DNA from: an uncultured Clostridia bacterium
GTDB lineage: Bacteria; Bacillota; Clostridia; Oscillospirales; Acutalibacteraceae
DNA length: 9,440 bases
NCBI GenBank assembly: GCA_946626015.1
Contig: CAMOTT010000071.1
Coordinates: 1-9,440 of the forward strand
Direction of reading: 5' to 3'
Part shown: positions 1-7,136 of the stretch, piece by piece
Numbering within the stretch: the first letter of the stretch is position 1
How the letters are laid out: each line of letters opens with the position of its first letter
Position numbers and translations under genes: made by a program
The notes under the pieces: generated by a model
What the model was told of the DNA's origin: nothing
What the model saw: only the letters and a program-made list of their open reading frames with translations
The model's database searches: none

Positions 1-1
1 C

Positions 2-580
2 AAGGCGCTGGATGTCCGGGAGGGTCAGCGCGTCCTTGATCTTTGCTCGGCCCCGGGAGGCAAATCTTTTACTCTGGCGGAACGTATGAACAATACGGGT
101 TCTGTCCGATCCTTTGACATTTATGAACACAGGGTTCGTTTGATCGCAAACGGCGCAGAAAGGCTGGGACTCAGCTGCATTAAGCCCGAGCTTGGAGATG
201 CTTCGGTCTTTAACGGAAATATCGAAAAAGCAGACAGGGTTCTCTGCGATGTGCCCTGTTCCGGGCTGGGGATAATAAGGAGAAAACCCGAGATAAAATA
301 CAAGAAATATCAAGATATTGACAAATTACCTGATTTGCAGTATCTTATATTGTGTAATTCTTCCTTTTATTTAAAAAACGGCGGCATACTGATCTACTCG
401 ACCTGCACCCTCAATCCCGCCGAAAACGACGAGCTCTGCAACAGGTTTCTTTCCGAGCATCCGGATTTTTCCTGCGTGGATGTCCTGCAAGGCTTGCGAG
501 ACAGAAACAGCAGATTTTTAACTCTTATGCCCCACAAAAACAATTCTGACGGATTTTTCATCGCCGCTTTTACACATTAG
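2..580 (+). CDS. rsmB: 16S rRNA (cytosine-C5)-methyltransferase RsmB, C-terminal part (5' end outside window)
   Basis: C-terminal 192 residues of a NOL1/NOP2/Sun-family, SAM-dependent methyltransferase; in characterised members RsmB makes m5C967 in 16S rRNA. The frame is open from the first base of the window, so the N-terminal NusB-like RNA-binding domain and the start lie to the left (the whole protein is usually about 440 residues). Visible motifs: the SAM-binding loop VLDLCSAPGGK at residues 11-21 of the visible part; DVPCSGLG, whose Cys (codon 257-259) is the family's product-releasing cysteine; and YSTCTLNPAEN, whose TC cysteine (codon 404-406) is the catalytic nucleophile. The C-terminus DGFFIAAF is typical. 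The ATG at position 86 lies after the SAM loop and is not the real start. rlmN follows 17 nt downstream. Family assignment is firm; RsmB rather than a YebU/RsmF-type paralogue rests on the neighbours and on the RRKPE and DGFFIA motifs. Confidence 0.93.
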   Translation, partial: KALDVREGQRVLDLCSAPGGKSFTLAERMNNTGSVRSFDIYEHRVRLIANGAERLGLSCIKPELGDASVFNGNIEKADRVLCDVPCSGLGIIRRKPEIKYKKYQDIDKLPDLQYLILCNSSFYLKNGGILIYSTCTLNPAENDELCNRFLSEHPDFSCVDVLQGLRDRNSRFLTLMPHKNNSDGFFIAAFTH

Positions 581-584
581 CTTT

Positions 585-590
585 AAGGAG
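585..590 (+). promoter_or_regulatory. Ribosome binding site that decides the rlmN start
   Basis: AAGGAG lies only 1 nt before the ATG at 592 but 7 nt before the in-frame TTG at 598. The normal Shine-Dalgarno spacing is about 5-10 nt, so the TTG is the better initiation codon. Confidence 0.65.
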
Positions 591-597
591 TATGGAT

Positions 598-1647
598 TTG
601 GACAGAGCAGATATAAAATCAATGTCATTTCCCCGGCTTGCTGAGGAGTGCAAAGAGATGGAACTGCCTTCCTTCAGGGCAAAGCAAATATATAAGTGGC
701 TCCAGGTCAGGGGAGTTGAATCCTTTGATTTGATGACCGATCTATCCAAAGAGCTTCGCAGCACTCTTGATAAGCATTTTGAGATTTTTTCCTGCTCCAT
801 CAAGCGCAAACAGGTTTCCGCCATTGACGGCACGGTAAAATATCTCTTTGAGCTTAACGACGGGGAGCTTATCGAATCTGTTGTAATGAAGTACAAATAC
901 GGCCACACCATTTGCGTCTCAACGCAGGTGGGCTGCAAGATGAATTGCGCGTTCTGCGCCTCCGGTCTCAGCGGCTTTGTCCGCAACCTTCGTCCATCAG
1001 AGATCCTCAGCCAGATACACGCGGCGCAAAACGACCTTGGTATCAGCATCTCCCATATAGTTCTTATGGGCATGGGAGAGCCTCTTGATAATTTTGATAA
1101 CGTAATGACCTTCCTCGAGCTTGTCTCAAACTCTGACGGATTAAATATCAGTATGCGCAAAATATCCCTTTCAACCAGCGGTATCGTACCCAGAATATAC
1201 GACCTGCTTGAGAAAAAATTACAGCTGACGCTTTCGATCTCGCTGCACGCGCCAAACGATGAGATTCGTTCAAGCATCATGCCGGTCAACAAAAAATACG
1301 GCATCGACGAGCTGCTTAAGGCCTGCAGAGAATACGCAAAGCTTACTTCCCGCAGGACATCCTTTGAATACGCGCTTATCAGCGGAGTCACAGACACCGA
1401 CGAATGCGCTGAACAATTAGCCTCAAAGCTTAAAAATATGTTGTGTCACGTCAATCTGATACCCGTCAATGAGGTGGCTGAAAACTCGTTCAAAAGGCCA
1501 AAATCGGAACAAACCGAACGGTTTATCGGTATCCTTGAGAAAAACGGTATCAACGCGACGGTACGGCGTAGTTTGGGCTCTGATATAGATGCATCCTGCG
1601 GGCAACTCAGGAATAGGCATAAGGAAGGGGAAAAATCAGTTTGTTAG
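598..1647 (+). CDS. rlmN: Dual-specificity 23S rRNA/tRNA adenine-C2 methyltransferase RlmN (radical SAM)
   Basis: Radical-SAM enzyme of the RlmN/Cfr family, which methylates C2 of A2503 in 23S rRNA and A37 of some tRNAs. Numbered from the TTG start (349 residues): the [4Fe-4S] motif CxxxCxxC is C113, C117 and C120 in VGCKMNCAFC; C106 (TICVST) and C334 (DIDASCGQL) correspond to the two further cysteines conserved in the E. coli enzyme (C118 and C355), the latter being the methyl-carrying one. The SAM-binding MGMGEPLDN motif follows the cluster. Length is normal. The TTG at 598 is preferred over the ATG at 592 because of ribosome-binding-site spacing; the resulting N-terminus, MDRADIKSM, fits the family, but the ATG would add only two residues. 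Cfr is an alternative name within the family, but the location beside rsmB and prpC is the housekeeping RlmN context. The last 7 nt overlap prpC, suggesting translational coupling. Confidence 0.95.
   Translation: MDRADIKSMSFPRLAEECKEMELPSFRAKQIYKWLQVRGVESFDLMTDLSKELRSTLDKHFEIFSCSIKRKQVSAIDGTVKYLFELNDGELIESVVMKYKYGHTICVSTQVGCKMNCAFCASGLSGFVRNLRPSEILSQIHAAQNDLGISISHIVLMGMGEPLDNFDNVMTFLELVSNSDGLNISMRKISLSTSGIVPRIYDLLEKKLQLTLSISLHAPNDEIRSSIMPVNKKYGIDELLKACREYAKLTSRRTSFEYALISGVTDTDECAEQLASKLKNMLCHVNLIPVNEVAENSFKRPKSEQTERFIGILEKNGINATVRRSLGSDIDASCGQLRNRHKEGEKSVC
1623..1630 (+). promoter_or_regulatory. Ribosome binding site of prpC, inside the end of rlmN
   Basis: The purine-rich GGAAGGGG lies 10 nt before the TTG at 1641, within the rlmN coding sequence. 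It supports the TTG start of prpC, which otherwise lacks an ATG near the conserved N-terminus. Confidence 0.5.
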
Positions 1648-2372
1648 TTGTTGCTAAAACAGACATAGGCAAAGTTCGTTCCTCCAATCAGGACAGCTAC
1701 AACATCGGCGAATTTCAAAGCGGTGTTGTCTGGGCTGTTGTTTGTGACGGTATGGGCGGCGCAAACGGCGGAAACATTGCCAGCGCAACTGCCGTAAAAA
1801 TGATTTCGGACAAGATCACCACCTGCTATTACGACGGCATGAGCGGTAATTCTATCCGCAATATGCTCCTTTCTTCCATTGAGACAGCCAACACCTGTGT
1901 TTATGAGATGGGGCAGTCAAATGAAAGCTTGTCCGGTATGGGTACCACCGTGGTCGCCGCCATTGTAACGGGAGACACAGTGTATATCGCTCACGCCGGG
2001 GACAGCCGCGCCTACCTGTTCAGCAACGGAGGCATCTCTCAGCTCACCAAGGATCATTCAGTTGTCCAGTTTATGGTGGAGCAGGGGCAGATAACCCAGG
2101 ATGAGGCCCGGGTTCATCCCCGTAAAAACCTGATAACAAGGGCGCTGGGAGTTGACAGCACCCTTGACATAGATTTCTATGAAGAAGACTTCAATAAAGA
2201 TGATATTTTGATGATCTGTACTGACGGCCTGACAAACTTTGTTGATAATGAGCTTATAAACAAAACTTTCAAAGAATCGGACTTCGGTGACTTTGCCGAC
2301 AAACTTGTTGAAATTGCCAATGACTACGGCGGCGGGGATAACATAACCGTCGTTGCCATAGCAAACAATTGA
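1641..2372 (+). CDS. prpC: PP2C-family protein Ser/Thr phosphatase (PrpC/Stp)
   Basis: Cytoplasmic PPM/PP2C phosphatase of 243 residues, expected to reverse phosphorylation by the PrkC kinase encoded next to it. Family motifs in order: RSSNQD (D18), CDGMGG (D36, G37), GMGTT near 99-103, HAGDSRAYL (D121), ITRALG, CTDGL (D195) and GGGDN (D233). The Asp residues are the known metal ligands of the Mn/Mg centre, all present. The TTG at 1641 gives the N-terminus MLVVAKTDIGKVRSSNQD, which matches the usual length of PrpC proteins (about 240-250), so translation very probably starts there, overlapping the last 7 nt of rlmN. The stop is TGA, and prkC starts 16 nt later behind GGGAG. This phosphatase-kinase pair is one of the most conserved gene pairs of Bacillota. 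There is no membrane segment or regulatory extension. Confidence 0.95.
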   Translation: MLVVAKTDIGKVRSSNQDSYNIGEFQSGVVWAVVCDGMGGANGGNIASATAVKMISDKITTCYYDGMSGNSIRNMLLSSIETANTCVYEMGQSNESLSGMGTTVVAAIVTGDTVYIAHAGDSRAYLFSNGGISQLTKDHSVVQFMVEQGQITQDEARVHPRKNLITRALGVDSTLDIDFYEEDFNKDDILMICTDGLTNFVDNELINKTFKESDFGDFADKLVEIANDYGGGDNITVVAIANN

Positions 2373-2388
2373 CGGGAGTGTGTGAAGT

Positions 2389-4596
2389 ATGGAAAATTAT
2401 GAAGGAAAAATTCTTGACGGTCGATACGAAATAAGAGAAACCATCGGCATAGGCGGAATGGCTGTTGTTTACAAGGCCTACGATAATATTGACGACAGGA
2501 TCGTTGCGGTAAAGATCCTCAAGGATGAATTCCTCGCCAACGAAGAATTCCGCCGCAGATTTAAAAACGAATCCAAGGCCATTGCCGTTTTATCGCACCC
2601 TAACATAGTCAAGGTTTACGACGTCAGCTATGGCGACAGGCTCCAGTATATCGTCATGGAATACGTTGAGGGCATTACCCTTAAGGAGTATATCCAGCAG
2701 CAGGGCAAGATAGATATTAAAGAGGCTGTGCATTTTACTACACAGATCCTTCGCGCCCTTCAGCACGCCCACGATAAAGGCATCGTACACCGGGACGTAA
2801 AGCCCCAGAATATTATGCTCCTCCGCAACGGTACCGTAAAAGTTACGGATTTCGGCATTGCGCGATTCAGCCGGAGCGAAACAAGAACCATGTCCGAAAG
2901 CGCCATAGGTTCGGTGCATTATATCAGCCCGGAGCAGGCCAGGGGAGACATTACCGACGACAAGGCGGATATTTATTCCGTAGGCGTTGTGATGTATGAA
3001 ATGGTTACAGGCCAGCTGCCCTTTCAATCGGACAACACCGTTTCAGTGGCTATAATGCAGCTGCAAACAAATCCCAAACGCCCCAGCGAAATAAACAACA
3101 GTATTCCAATCGGCCTTGAGCAGATAATTCTCCGCGCCATGCGCAAGAGCCCTGCGGAAAGGTATCAATCCGTTGCGGAGATGCTTTTGGCTATCGATGA
3201 GTTTAAAAGAAACCCCTCTGTGAGGTTTGATTACAACTATTTCGTTGATGACGAACCCACAAAATACGTCAAGCACACAGAAGACTATCGCAACCAGATG
3301 CATGACAGGGAAATACAAAACGAAAATAACTATAACGACGAAGAGGAGATCCGCAACCGGAGCATACCTATCATTACAGGTATAGTTGTGGGTCTGGTGG
3401 TGGTCATTGCCCTTGTATTCGGCCTGCTGTTGTTCACGGGCTTTTTCGACAGCGGCAAGATCGAAGTACCGAATTTCGTCAACATGAACTACTACCTTGA
3501 GATAGAGAACAACGCCGCTTACAAAGATTATAAATTCAAGGTGGAGCAGGAACAGAGCAGCTCATACGAAAGCGGCATAGTATTTAAGCAGAACCCCTCA
3601 AAGGGTCAAAAGATAAGCAAGAACTCGGAAATTACCCTCTACGTCGCCAGCAACACCACAAAAACAGTGGTTCCTGACGTTGTGGGCCGCACGTTCTCCG
3701 ATGCCAGGGATATTATGTCGGCGGCCGGACTTAAGGTCTACCCCGTGCTTGAATACAGCACGACGGAAGAGTACGGCACGGTCATCAGAACCACGCCCGA
3801 GAAAGACGCTGAGGTCGATAACGGCACAACTATCACCCTTGTCATCGCCAACGATGAGGATGAAAACGCCACCGACGTCCCCAACATTGTCGGCTGGAGC
3901 CTTGAAAACGCAAGGGGAATGCTGGAATCCGTAGGCCTCACGTTGGATGAGAATATCACCAAGGAGGACAGCGACAAGGAGTACGGCATCGTTATCAGGC
4001 AGAGCATTTCCGATAAAAAGGTACCCAAGGGCACCAAGATATCAGTTGTTATCAGCAGCGGTATCCCTGCCGCAACAGAGGCCAAGATATCGGTAAAGCT
4101 CCCGGATCTCGGCTCCGGAGTGGACGGCAACATCAAGGTTTATCTTGACAATGTTATAGTTTCCGAACTGTCGGACAAAATAGTACTGCTCAACGGCAAA
4201 GCTTACAACTTCTCAGTCCAAGGTTCCGGCAGCAACAAGACCCTTGAGGTTTTTGTTGACGGCAATAAGATCTACGATTGTATAATCGACTTTACCAAAA
4301 ACCCCTCCGCTATAAGCAGTGTCCACACCTATGATTATGACTCGTCAAATAAAAAAGCCTTTGTGCCTGACGTTATGGGTTACACCAAGAGCAAGGCTGT
4401 TCAGTCTATAAAGTCTGCAGGATTTCCAAATATCGAAATAATCGAAGAGATCACAAACGACCCCGAAAAGAACAACGTGGTCTATTCCCAGCAGCCGGAA
4501 CACAGTTTGTTTACAAAATATCTTTTAAGCACACCGATAGCCATATATGTTTACAGATACCCGGCGGAAGAACCGTCACAGCAGGAACAACAATAA
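2389..4596 (+). CDS. prkC: PASTA-domain membrane Ser/Thr protein kinase (PrkC/Stk1/IreK type)
   Basis: Transmembrane Hanks-type kinase of 735 residues that couples cell-wall state to cytoplasmic phosphorylation; relatives bind muropeptide or lipid II through PASTA repeats. Kinase domain about 13-275: glycine loop GIGGMA (20-25), VAVK lysine K42, HRDVKPQN (134-141), DFG (154-156), an activation loop rich in Ser/Thr (160-179) and SPEQARG (180-186). An acidic, Asn-rich juxtamembrane segment leads to one membrane helix at about 325-351. Outside are PASTA repeats at about 357-421, 426-488 and 495-558, a beta-rich segment at about 563-650 that is not PASTA-like, then a diverged fourth PASTA at about 657-722 (FVPDVMGYT...YSQQP) and a Gln/Glu tail. 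The third repeat has RQSIS where its neighbours have a Pro-containing turn. Start ATG with GGGAG 10 nt upstream. Paired with prpC; all catalytic residues are intact. Confidence 0.96.
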   Translation: MENYEGKILDGRYEIRETIGIGGMAVVYKAYDNIDDRIVAVKILKDEFLANEEFRRRFKNESKAIAVLSHPNIVKVYDVSYGDRLQYIVMEYVEGITLKEYIQQQGKIDIKEAVHFTTQILRALQHAHDKGIVHRDVKPQNIMLLRNGTVKVTDFGIARFSRSETRTMSESAIGSVHYISPEQARGDITDDKADIYSVGVVMYEMVTGQLPFQSDNTVSVAIMQLQTNPKRPSEINNSIPIGLEQIILRAMRKSPAERYQSVAEMLLAIDEFKRNPSVRFDYNYFVDDEPTKYVKHTEDYRNQMHDREIQNENNYNDEEEIRNRSIPIITGIVVGLVVVIALVFGLLLFTGFFDSGKIEVPNFVNMNYYLEIENNAAYKDYKFKVEQEQSSSYESGIVFKQNPSKGQKISKNSEITLYVASNTTKTVVPDVVGRTFSDARDIMSAAGLKVYPVLEYSTTEEYGTVIRTTPEKDAEVDNGTTITLVIANDEDENATDVPNIVGWSLENARGMLESVGLTLDENITKEDSDKEYGIVIRQSISDKKVPKGTKISVVISSGIPAATEAKISVKLPDLGSGVDGNIKVYLDNVIVSELSDKIVLLNGKAYNFSVQGSGSNKTLEVFVDGNKIYDCIIDFTKNPSAISSVHTYDYDSSNKKAFVPDVMGYTKSKAVQSIKSAGFPNIEIIEEITNDPEKNNVVYSQQPEHSLFTKYLLSTPIAIYVYRYPAEEPSQQEQQ

Positions 4597-4608
4597 ACGT
4601 TTGCGGTT

Positions 4609-4618
4609 AAAGGTGATC
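4609..4618 (+). promoter_or_regulatory. Ribosome binding site of rsgA
   Basis: AAAGGTGATC is largely complementary to the 3' end of 16S rRNA and ends 4 nt before the TTG at 4623 (the AGGTGA core ends 6 nt before it). This supports the non-ATG start of rsgA in the 26-nt gap after prkC. Confidence 0.6.
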
Positions 4619-4622
4619 TTAC

Positions 4623-5507
4623 TTGACTAATTTTGACGGAATAATTATAAAAGGTATCGGTGGCTTCTACTATGTTGAAGTCGCCGATGCAATATATGAG
4701 TGCAAGGCGAGGGGGCTGTTTCGCAAAGACGGGCTTGTGCCGCTGGCCGGAGACAGGGTATCCATTGAGGTAGACGGCAACGGCAAGGGCACTGTCGTTT
4801 CCATCGGGGAGAGGAAGAATTTCCTTGTTCGTCCCCCTGTGGCAAATATCGACAGGCTTTTTATTGTGGCTTCCACGGTGGAGCCCAAGCCCAGCACTCT
4901 GGTAATCGACAAGCTTACTGCGTCAGCTGAAAACAAAGGTATTGAGCCTATAATTGTTATTACAAAATCAGATATCAAGTCCGCCGATGAGCTTGCCTCG
5001 GCTTATGTTCATTCCGGCATAAAGACCCTCACTGTCTGCAGCGTGACCGGTGAAGGTGTGGATGCGGTAAAATCCGAACTGAATGGATACATAAGCGCCT
5101 TTGCCGGCAACTCCGGGGTGGGTAAATCCACCTTGCTCAACGCCATTGACAGCAAGCTTAATCTCCAGACAGGGGAGATAAGCGACAAGCTGGGCAGAGG
5201 CAGACACACCACAAGACACATTGAGCTTTACAAAACCTGCGGCGGATATGTTGCTGATACTCCCGGCTTTGCGGCATTTACGTTGGAAGAAAGAGAATTT
5301 ATCTCAAAGGAAGATTTGCCTTTTTGTTTCCCTGAGTTTTTACCCTATCTCGGCAAATGCAAATTTTCCACCTGCACCCACGTCAATGACAAGGGCTGCA
5401 AGATCGTTGAGGCTGTAAACAACGGCGAGATAGACAAATCCCGCCACAACAGCTATGTTGCCATGTACAATGAAGTCAAAGATATCAAAGAGTGGGATCT
5501 GAAATAA
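4623..5507 (+). CDS. rsgA: Ribosome small-subunit-dependent GTPase RsgA (YjeQ/CpgA)
   Basis: Circularly permuted GTPase of 294 residues that acts in late 30S subunit assembly. Order of parts: N-terminal OB-fold (about 1-70, starting GIIIKGIGGFYYV); then the GTPase motifs in permuted order, G4 TKSD (114-117), G1 P-loop GNSGVGKST (162-170), a G2 region around RHTTRH (195-199), and G3 DTPG (212-215); then the C-terminal zinc-binding C-x4-C-x-H-x5-C (C246, C251, H253, C259). All are intact and the length is normal. The start is TTG with a good Shine-Dalgarno; it places the OB-fold motif where homologues have it. In B. subtilis the homologue CpgA is encoded after prkC and is a PrkC substrate, which fits the position here. 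rfbB begins 33 nt downstream, where rpe would be expected in many Bacillota. Confidence 0.96.
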   Translation: MTNFDGIIIKGIGGFYYVEVADAIYECKARGLFRKDGLVPLAGDRVSIEVDGNGKGTVVSIGERKNFLVRPPVANIDRLFIVASTVEPKPSTLVIDKLTASAENKGIEPIIVITKSDIKSADELASAYVHSGIKTLTVCSVTGEGVDAVKSELNGYISAFAGNSGVGKSTLLNAIDSKLNLQTGEISDKLGRGRHTTRHIELYKTCGGYVADTPGFAAFTLEEREFISKEDLPFCFPEFLPYLGKCKFSTCTHVNDKGCKIVEAVNNGEIDKSRHNSYVAMYNEVKDIKEWDLK

Positions 5508-5540
5508 CGTACGGCGATCTCAAAAAGGATTGGTAGCTAT

Positions 5541-6560
5541 ATGAAAATTCTTGTTACCGGCGGAGCCGGATTTATAGGAAGCAACTTTATTTATTATATG
5601 CTTTCACAACACCCGGATTACGATATAGTCTGTCTGGACGCTTTAACATATGCGGGGAACCTCCGCACCCTTGAGAGCGCCTTAAAAAACAAACGCTTCA
5701 AGTTTGTCAAGGGCGATATAACCGACCGAGCCGGTGTATTAGAACTTTTCAGAAATGAAAAATTTGATATTGCGGTAAACTTTGCGGCAGAAAGCCACGT
5801 TGACCGCTCAATAATGGATCCGGGCATCTTCCTGTCAACCAACGTCATGGGTACGCAGGTGCTCCTCGACGCCTGCCGGGAATTCGGTGTTTCAAGATTT
5901 CATCAGATATCCACAGACGAGGTCTACGGCGATCTGCCCTTGGACAGACCCGATCTGTTTTTCACAGAGGAGACCCCTATACGCGCCTCAAGCCCATATT
6001 CCGCCAGCAAGGCCGGGGCTGATCTGCTTGTTCTGGCTTACCACAGAACCTTCGGTTTGCCGGTAACGATCTCAAGGTGTTCAAACAACTACGGCCCATA
6101 TCATTTCCCGGAAAAACTTATCCCCATGATCATTGTCAATTTGCTGCACAACAAGCCGATCCCCGTATACGGAACAGGTGAAAATATCCGAGATTGGCTT
6201 TACGTCGAGGATCACTGCAGAGCGGTGGATTTGATACTGCACAAAGGCAGAGCAGGGGAGGTTTACAACGTCGGCGGTCACAACGAGATGAAAAATATAG
6301 ACGTTGTAAAGCTTGTCATCGCCGAGTTGGGCAAAAGCGAGGATCTCATTACATATGTAAAGGATCGCGCGGGGCACGATAAGCGCTATGCCATTGATCC
6401 CACAAAAATTCAAACGGAATTGGGCTGGTCGCCACAGGTCAAGTTCAAAGACGGCATTAAAACCACCGTGCAGTGGTACCTGGACAACAGGCAGTGGTGG
6501 GAGGATCTGATCTCCGGCGATTACCTGAAATATTACGAAAAAATGTACCTTAACAGATAA
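5541..6560 (+). CDS. rfbB: dTDP-glucose 4,6-dehydratase (RfbB/RmlB)
   Basis: Extended short-chain dehydrogenase of 339 residues. It converts dTDP-D-glucose to dTDP-4-keto-6-deoxy-D-glucose with bound NAD+, the second step of dTDP-L-rhamnose and related deoxysugar synthesis. Seen: the NAD-binding GGAGFIG (7-13), FAAESHVDRSI (81-91), STDEVYGD (124-131) with the catalytic T125/D126/E127 triad, YxxxK with Y153 and K157 (SPYSASKAG), CSNNYGPYHFPEKLIP (180-195) and ENIRDWLYVEDH (214-225). These motifs distinguish RmlB from UDP-glucose epimerases. Start ATG, with AAGGA about 11 nt upstream. It sits 33 nt after rsgA with no terminator or evident promoter between, so it probably shares the upstream transcript. 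No rmlA, rmlC or rmlD is in view; those must lie elsewhere if rhamnose is the product. The gene ends at a strong terminator. Confidence 0.95.
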   Translation: MKILVTGGAGFIGSNFIYYMLSQHPDYDIVCLDALTYAGNLRTLESALKNKRFKFVKGDITDRAGVLELFRNEKFDIAVNFAAESHVDRSIMDPGIFLSTNVMGTQVLLDACREFGVSRFHQISTDEVYGDLPLDRPDLFFTEETPIRASSPYSASKAGADLLVLAYHRTFGLPVTISRCSNNYGPYHFPEKLIPMIIVNLLHNKPIPVYGTGENIRDWLYVEDHCRAVDLILHKGRAGEVYNVGGHNEMKNIDVVKLVIAELGKSEDLITYVKDRAGHDKRYAIDPTKIQTELGWSPQVKFKDGIKTTVQWYLDNRQWWEDLISGDYLKYYEKMYLNR

Positions 6561-6565
6561 AAATG

Positions 6566-6608
6566 CAGGCCCTTGAAATTGCCGCCAAACGGCAGTTCCA
6601 AAGGCCTG
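6566..6608. terminator. Bidirectional Rho-independent terminator between convergent genes
   Basis: CAGGCC at 6566-6571 pairs with GGCCTG at 6603-6608, then TTG with CAA (6573-6575/6599-6601) and an upper stem AATTGCCG/CGGCAGTT (6577-6584/6590-6597, one G-T pair) around a 5-nt loop. Two mismatches (6572/6602 and 6576/6598) interrupt the stem. On the + side TTTCTTGTTTCTT follows; on the - side the complementary strand reads CATTTTTATC. The hairpin lies 5 nt after the rfbB stop and 11 nt after the stop of the opposing gene, so it can end both transcripts. Confidence 0.85.
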
Positions 6609-6619
6609 TTTCTTGTTTC

Positions 6620-7063
6620 TTAAATATTTTTTATGATCGATTGCCGGATCGGCTGCCGAACACCCTGCGAGGGGATTATTCTGTAAACCTTTCCGTCGTC
6701 ATCCACCATGCTTATGGGGATTTCAGGAAGTATCGCGTGGAAACTCTCTATAAATTTGCTGCTGTTTTCCCGGGGGAAACCGGTAAGCAGGGTAAAGGCT
6801 TTCTTTTTTACTGCATAGCTCGAAGCCGCCAGAACAGGGGAGTCGTTAAAAACAATGGTCATTGGGGCATCCGCTTCAGTTGCAACCCTTTGAAGTTCGC
6901 AAAGAGCCTCAACATTTGGATTAAGACAAGCTTTCTGGGGAAACACGCATAATATTTCAAGAGTTACATCGTTCTGTTTTGCTAAAACTTTACCTGTTTC
7001 TATTAGTTTTGAACAGGAAACCTGCGGAGTCACGCAGGCAAGTATACATCTGTTTGCCGACAT
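6620..7063 (-). CDS. Small universal-stress-protein-like protein (Usp/KdpD-Usp-type fold), function unknown
   Basis: A 147-residue soluble protein. The pattern is alternating strands and helices as in a Usp-type Rossmann-like fold: strand ILACVTP (7-13), helix 16-30, strand TLEILCVFP (34-42), helix about 48-62, strand MTIVFND (68-74), then AFTLLTGFP (89-97) and a helix. The opening CILACVTPQVSCSKLI resembles the Usp domain of KdpD sensor kinases, here standing alone without a kinase. The classical ATP-binding glycine pattern of UspA (G-2x-G-9x-G-S/T) is not seen, so nucleotide binding is uncertain. The last 25 residues are polar and basic. Start ATG has AAAGGAGG 11 nt upstream and an extended -10 element further up, supporting this strand over the overlapping open frame on the other strand. 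It may also be read from the upstream glycosyltransferase transcript. Fold assignment is inference from sequence pattern. Confidence 0.72.
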   Translation of the reverse strand: MSANRCILACVTPQVSCSKLIETGKVLAKQNDVTLEILCVFPQKACLNPNVEALCELQRVATEADAPMTIVFNDSPVLAASSYAVKKKAFTLLTGFPRENSSKFIESFHAILPEIPISMVDDDGKVYRIIPSQGVRQPIRQSIIKNI

Positions 7064-7074
7064 AATTACTGTTG

Positions 7075-7082
7075 CCTCCTTT
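7075..7082 (-). promoter_or_regulatory. Strong Shine-Dalgarno of the Usp-like gene
   Basis: The - strand reads AAAGGAGG, a full match to the anti-Shine-Dalgarno, ending 11 nt before the ATG at 7063. The spacing is slightly long, but no other start codon fits better. Confidence 0.75.
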
Positions 7083-7127
7083 AGTAGTGGTTGTTGGTTT
7101 GGGGGTCATGTTTTTATCCGCAAGCAT

Positions 7128-7136
7128 ACTATACCA
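7128..7136 (-). promoter_or_regulatory. Probable extended -10 promoter of the Usp-like gene
   Basis: The - strand reads TGGTATAGT, i.e. a TGn extension plus TATAGT (five of six matches to TATAAT). No good -35 hexamer is seen 16-18 nt upstream, which extended -10 promoters tolerate. Transcription would start near 7121 and give a leader of about 58 nt before the ATG. Called by eye from the consensus only. Confidence 0.5.

Noticed and set aside
86..88. ATG at 86 as the start of the first gene
   Set aside because: The frame is open to the left edge and the SAM-binding motif lies before this ATG, so it is an internal Met of rsmB.
570..1397. Long open frame of 275 codons on the - strand opposite rlmN
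   Set aside because: It lies antisense to an rlmN with every catalytic residue present; the translation is Ser/Leu-rich with no motif, a typical antisense shadow.
2590..3318. Two - strand open frames opposite prkC
   Set aside because: They oppose the well-conserved kinase domain and juxtamembrane region, have no ribosome binding site that I can see, and no recognisable motif.
6563..6952. Open frame of 129 codons on the + strand downstream of rfbB
   Set aside because: It runs through the terminator hairpin, lacks a usable ribosome binding site, and its product shows no fold-like pattern. The opposite-strand frame has a strong Shine-Dalgarno, a promoter-like element and a Usp-like pattern.
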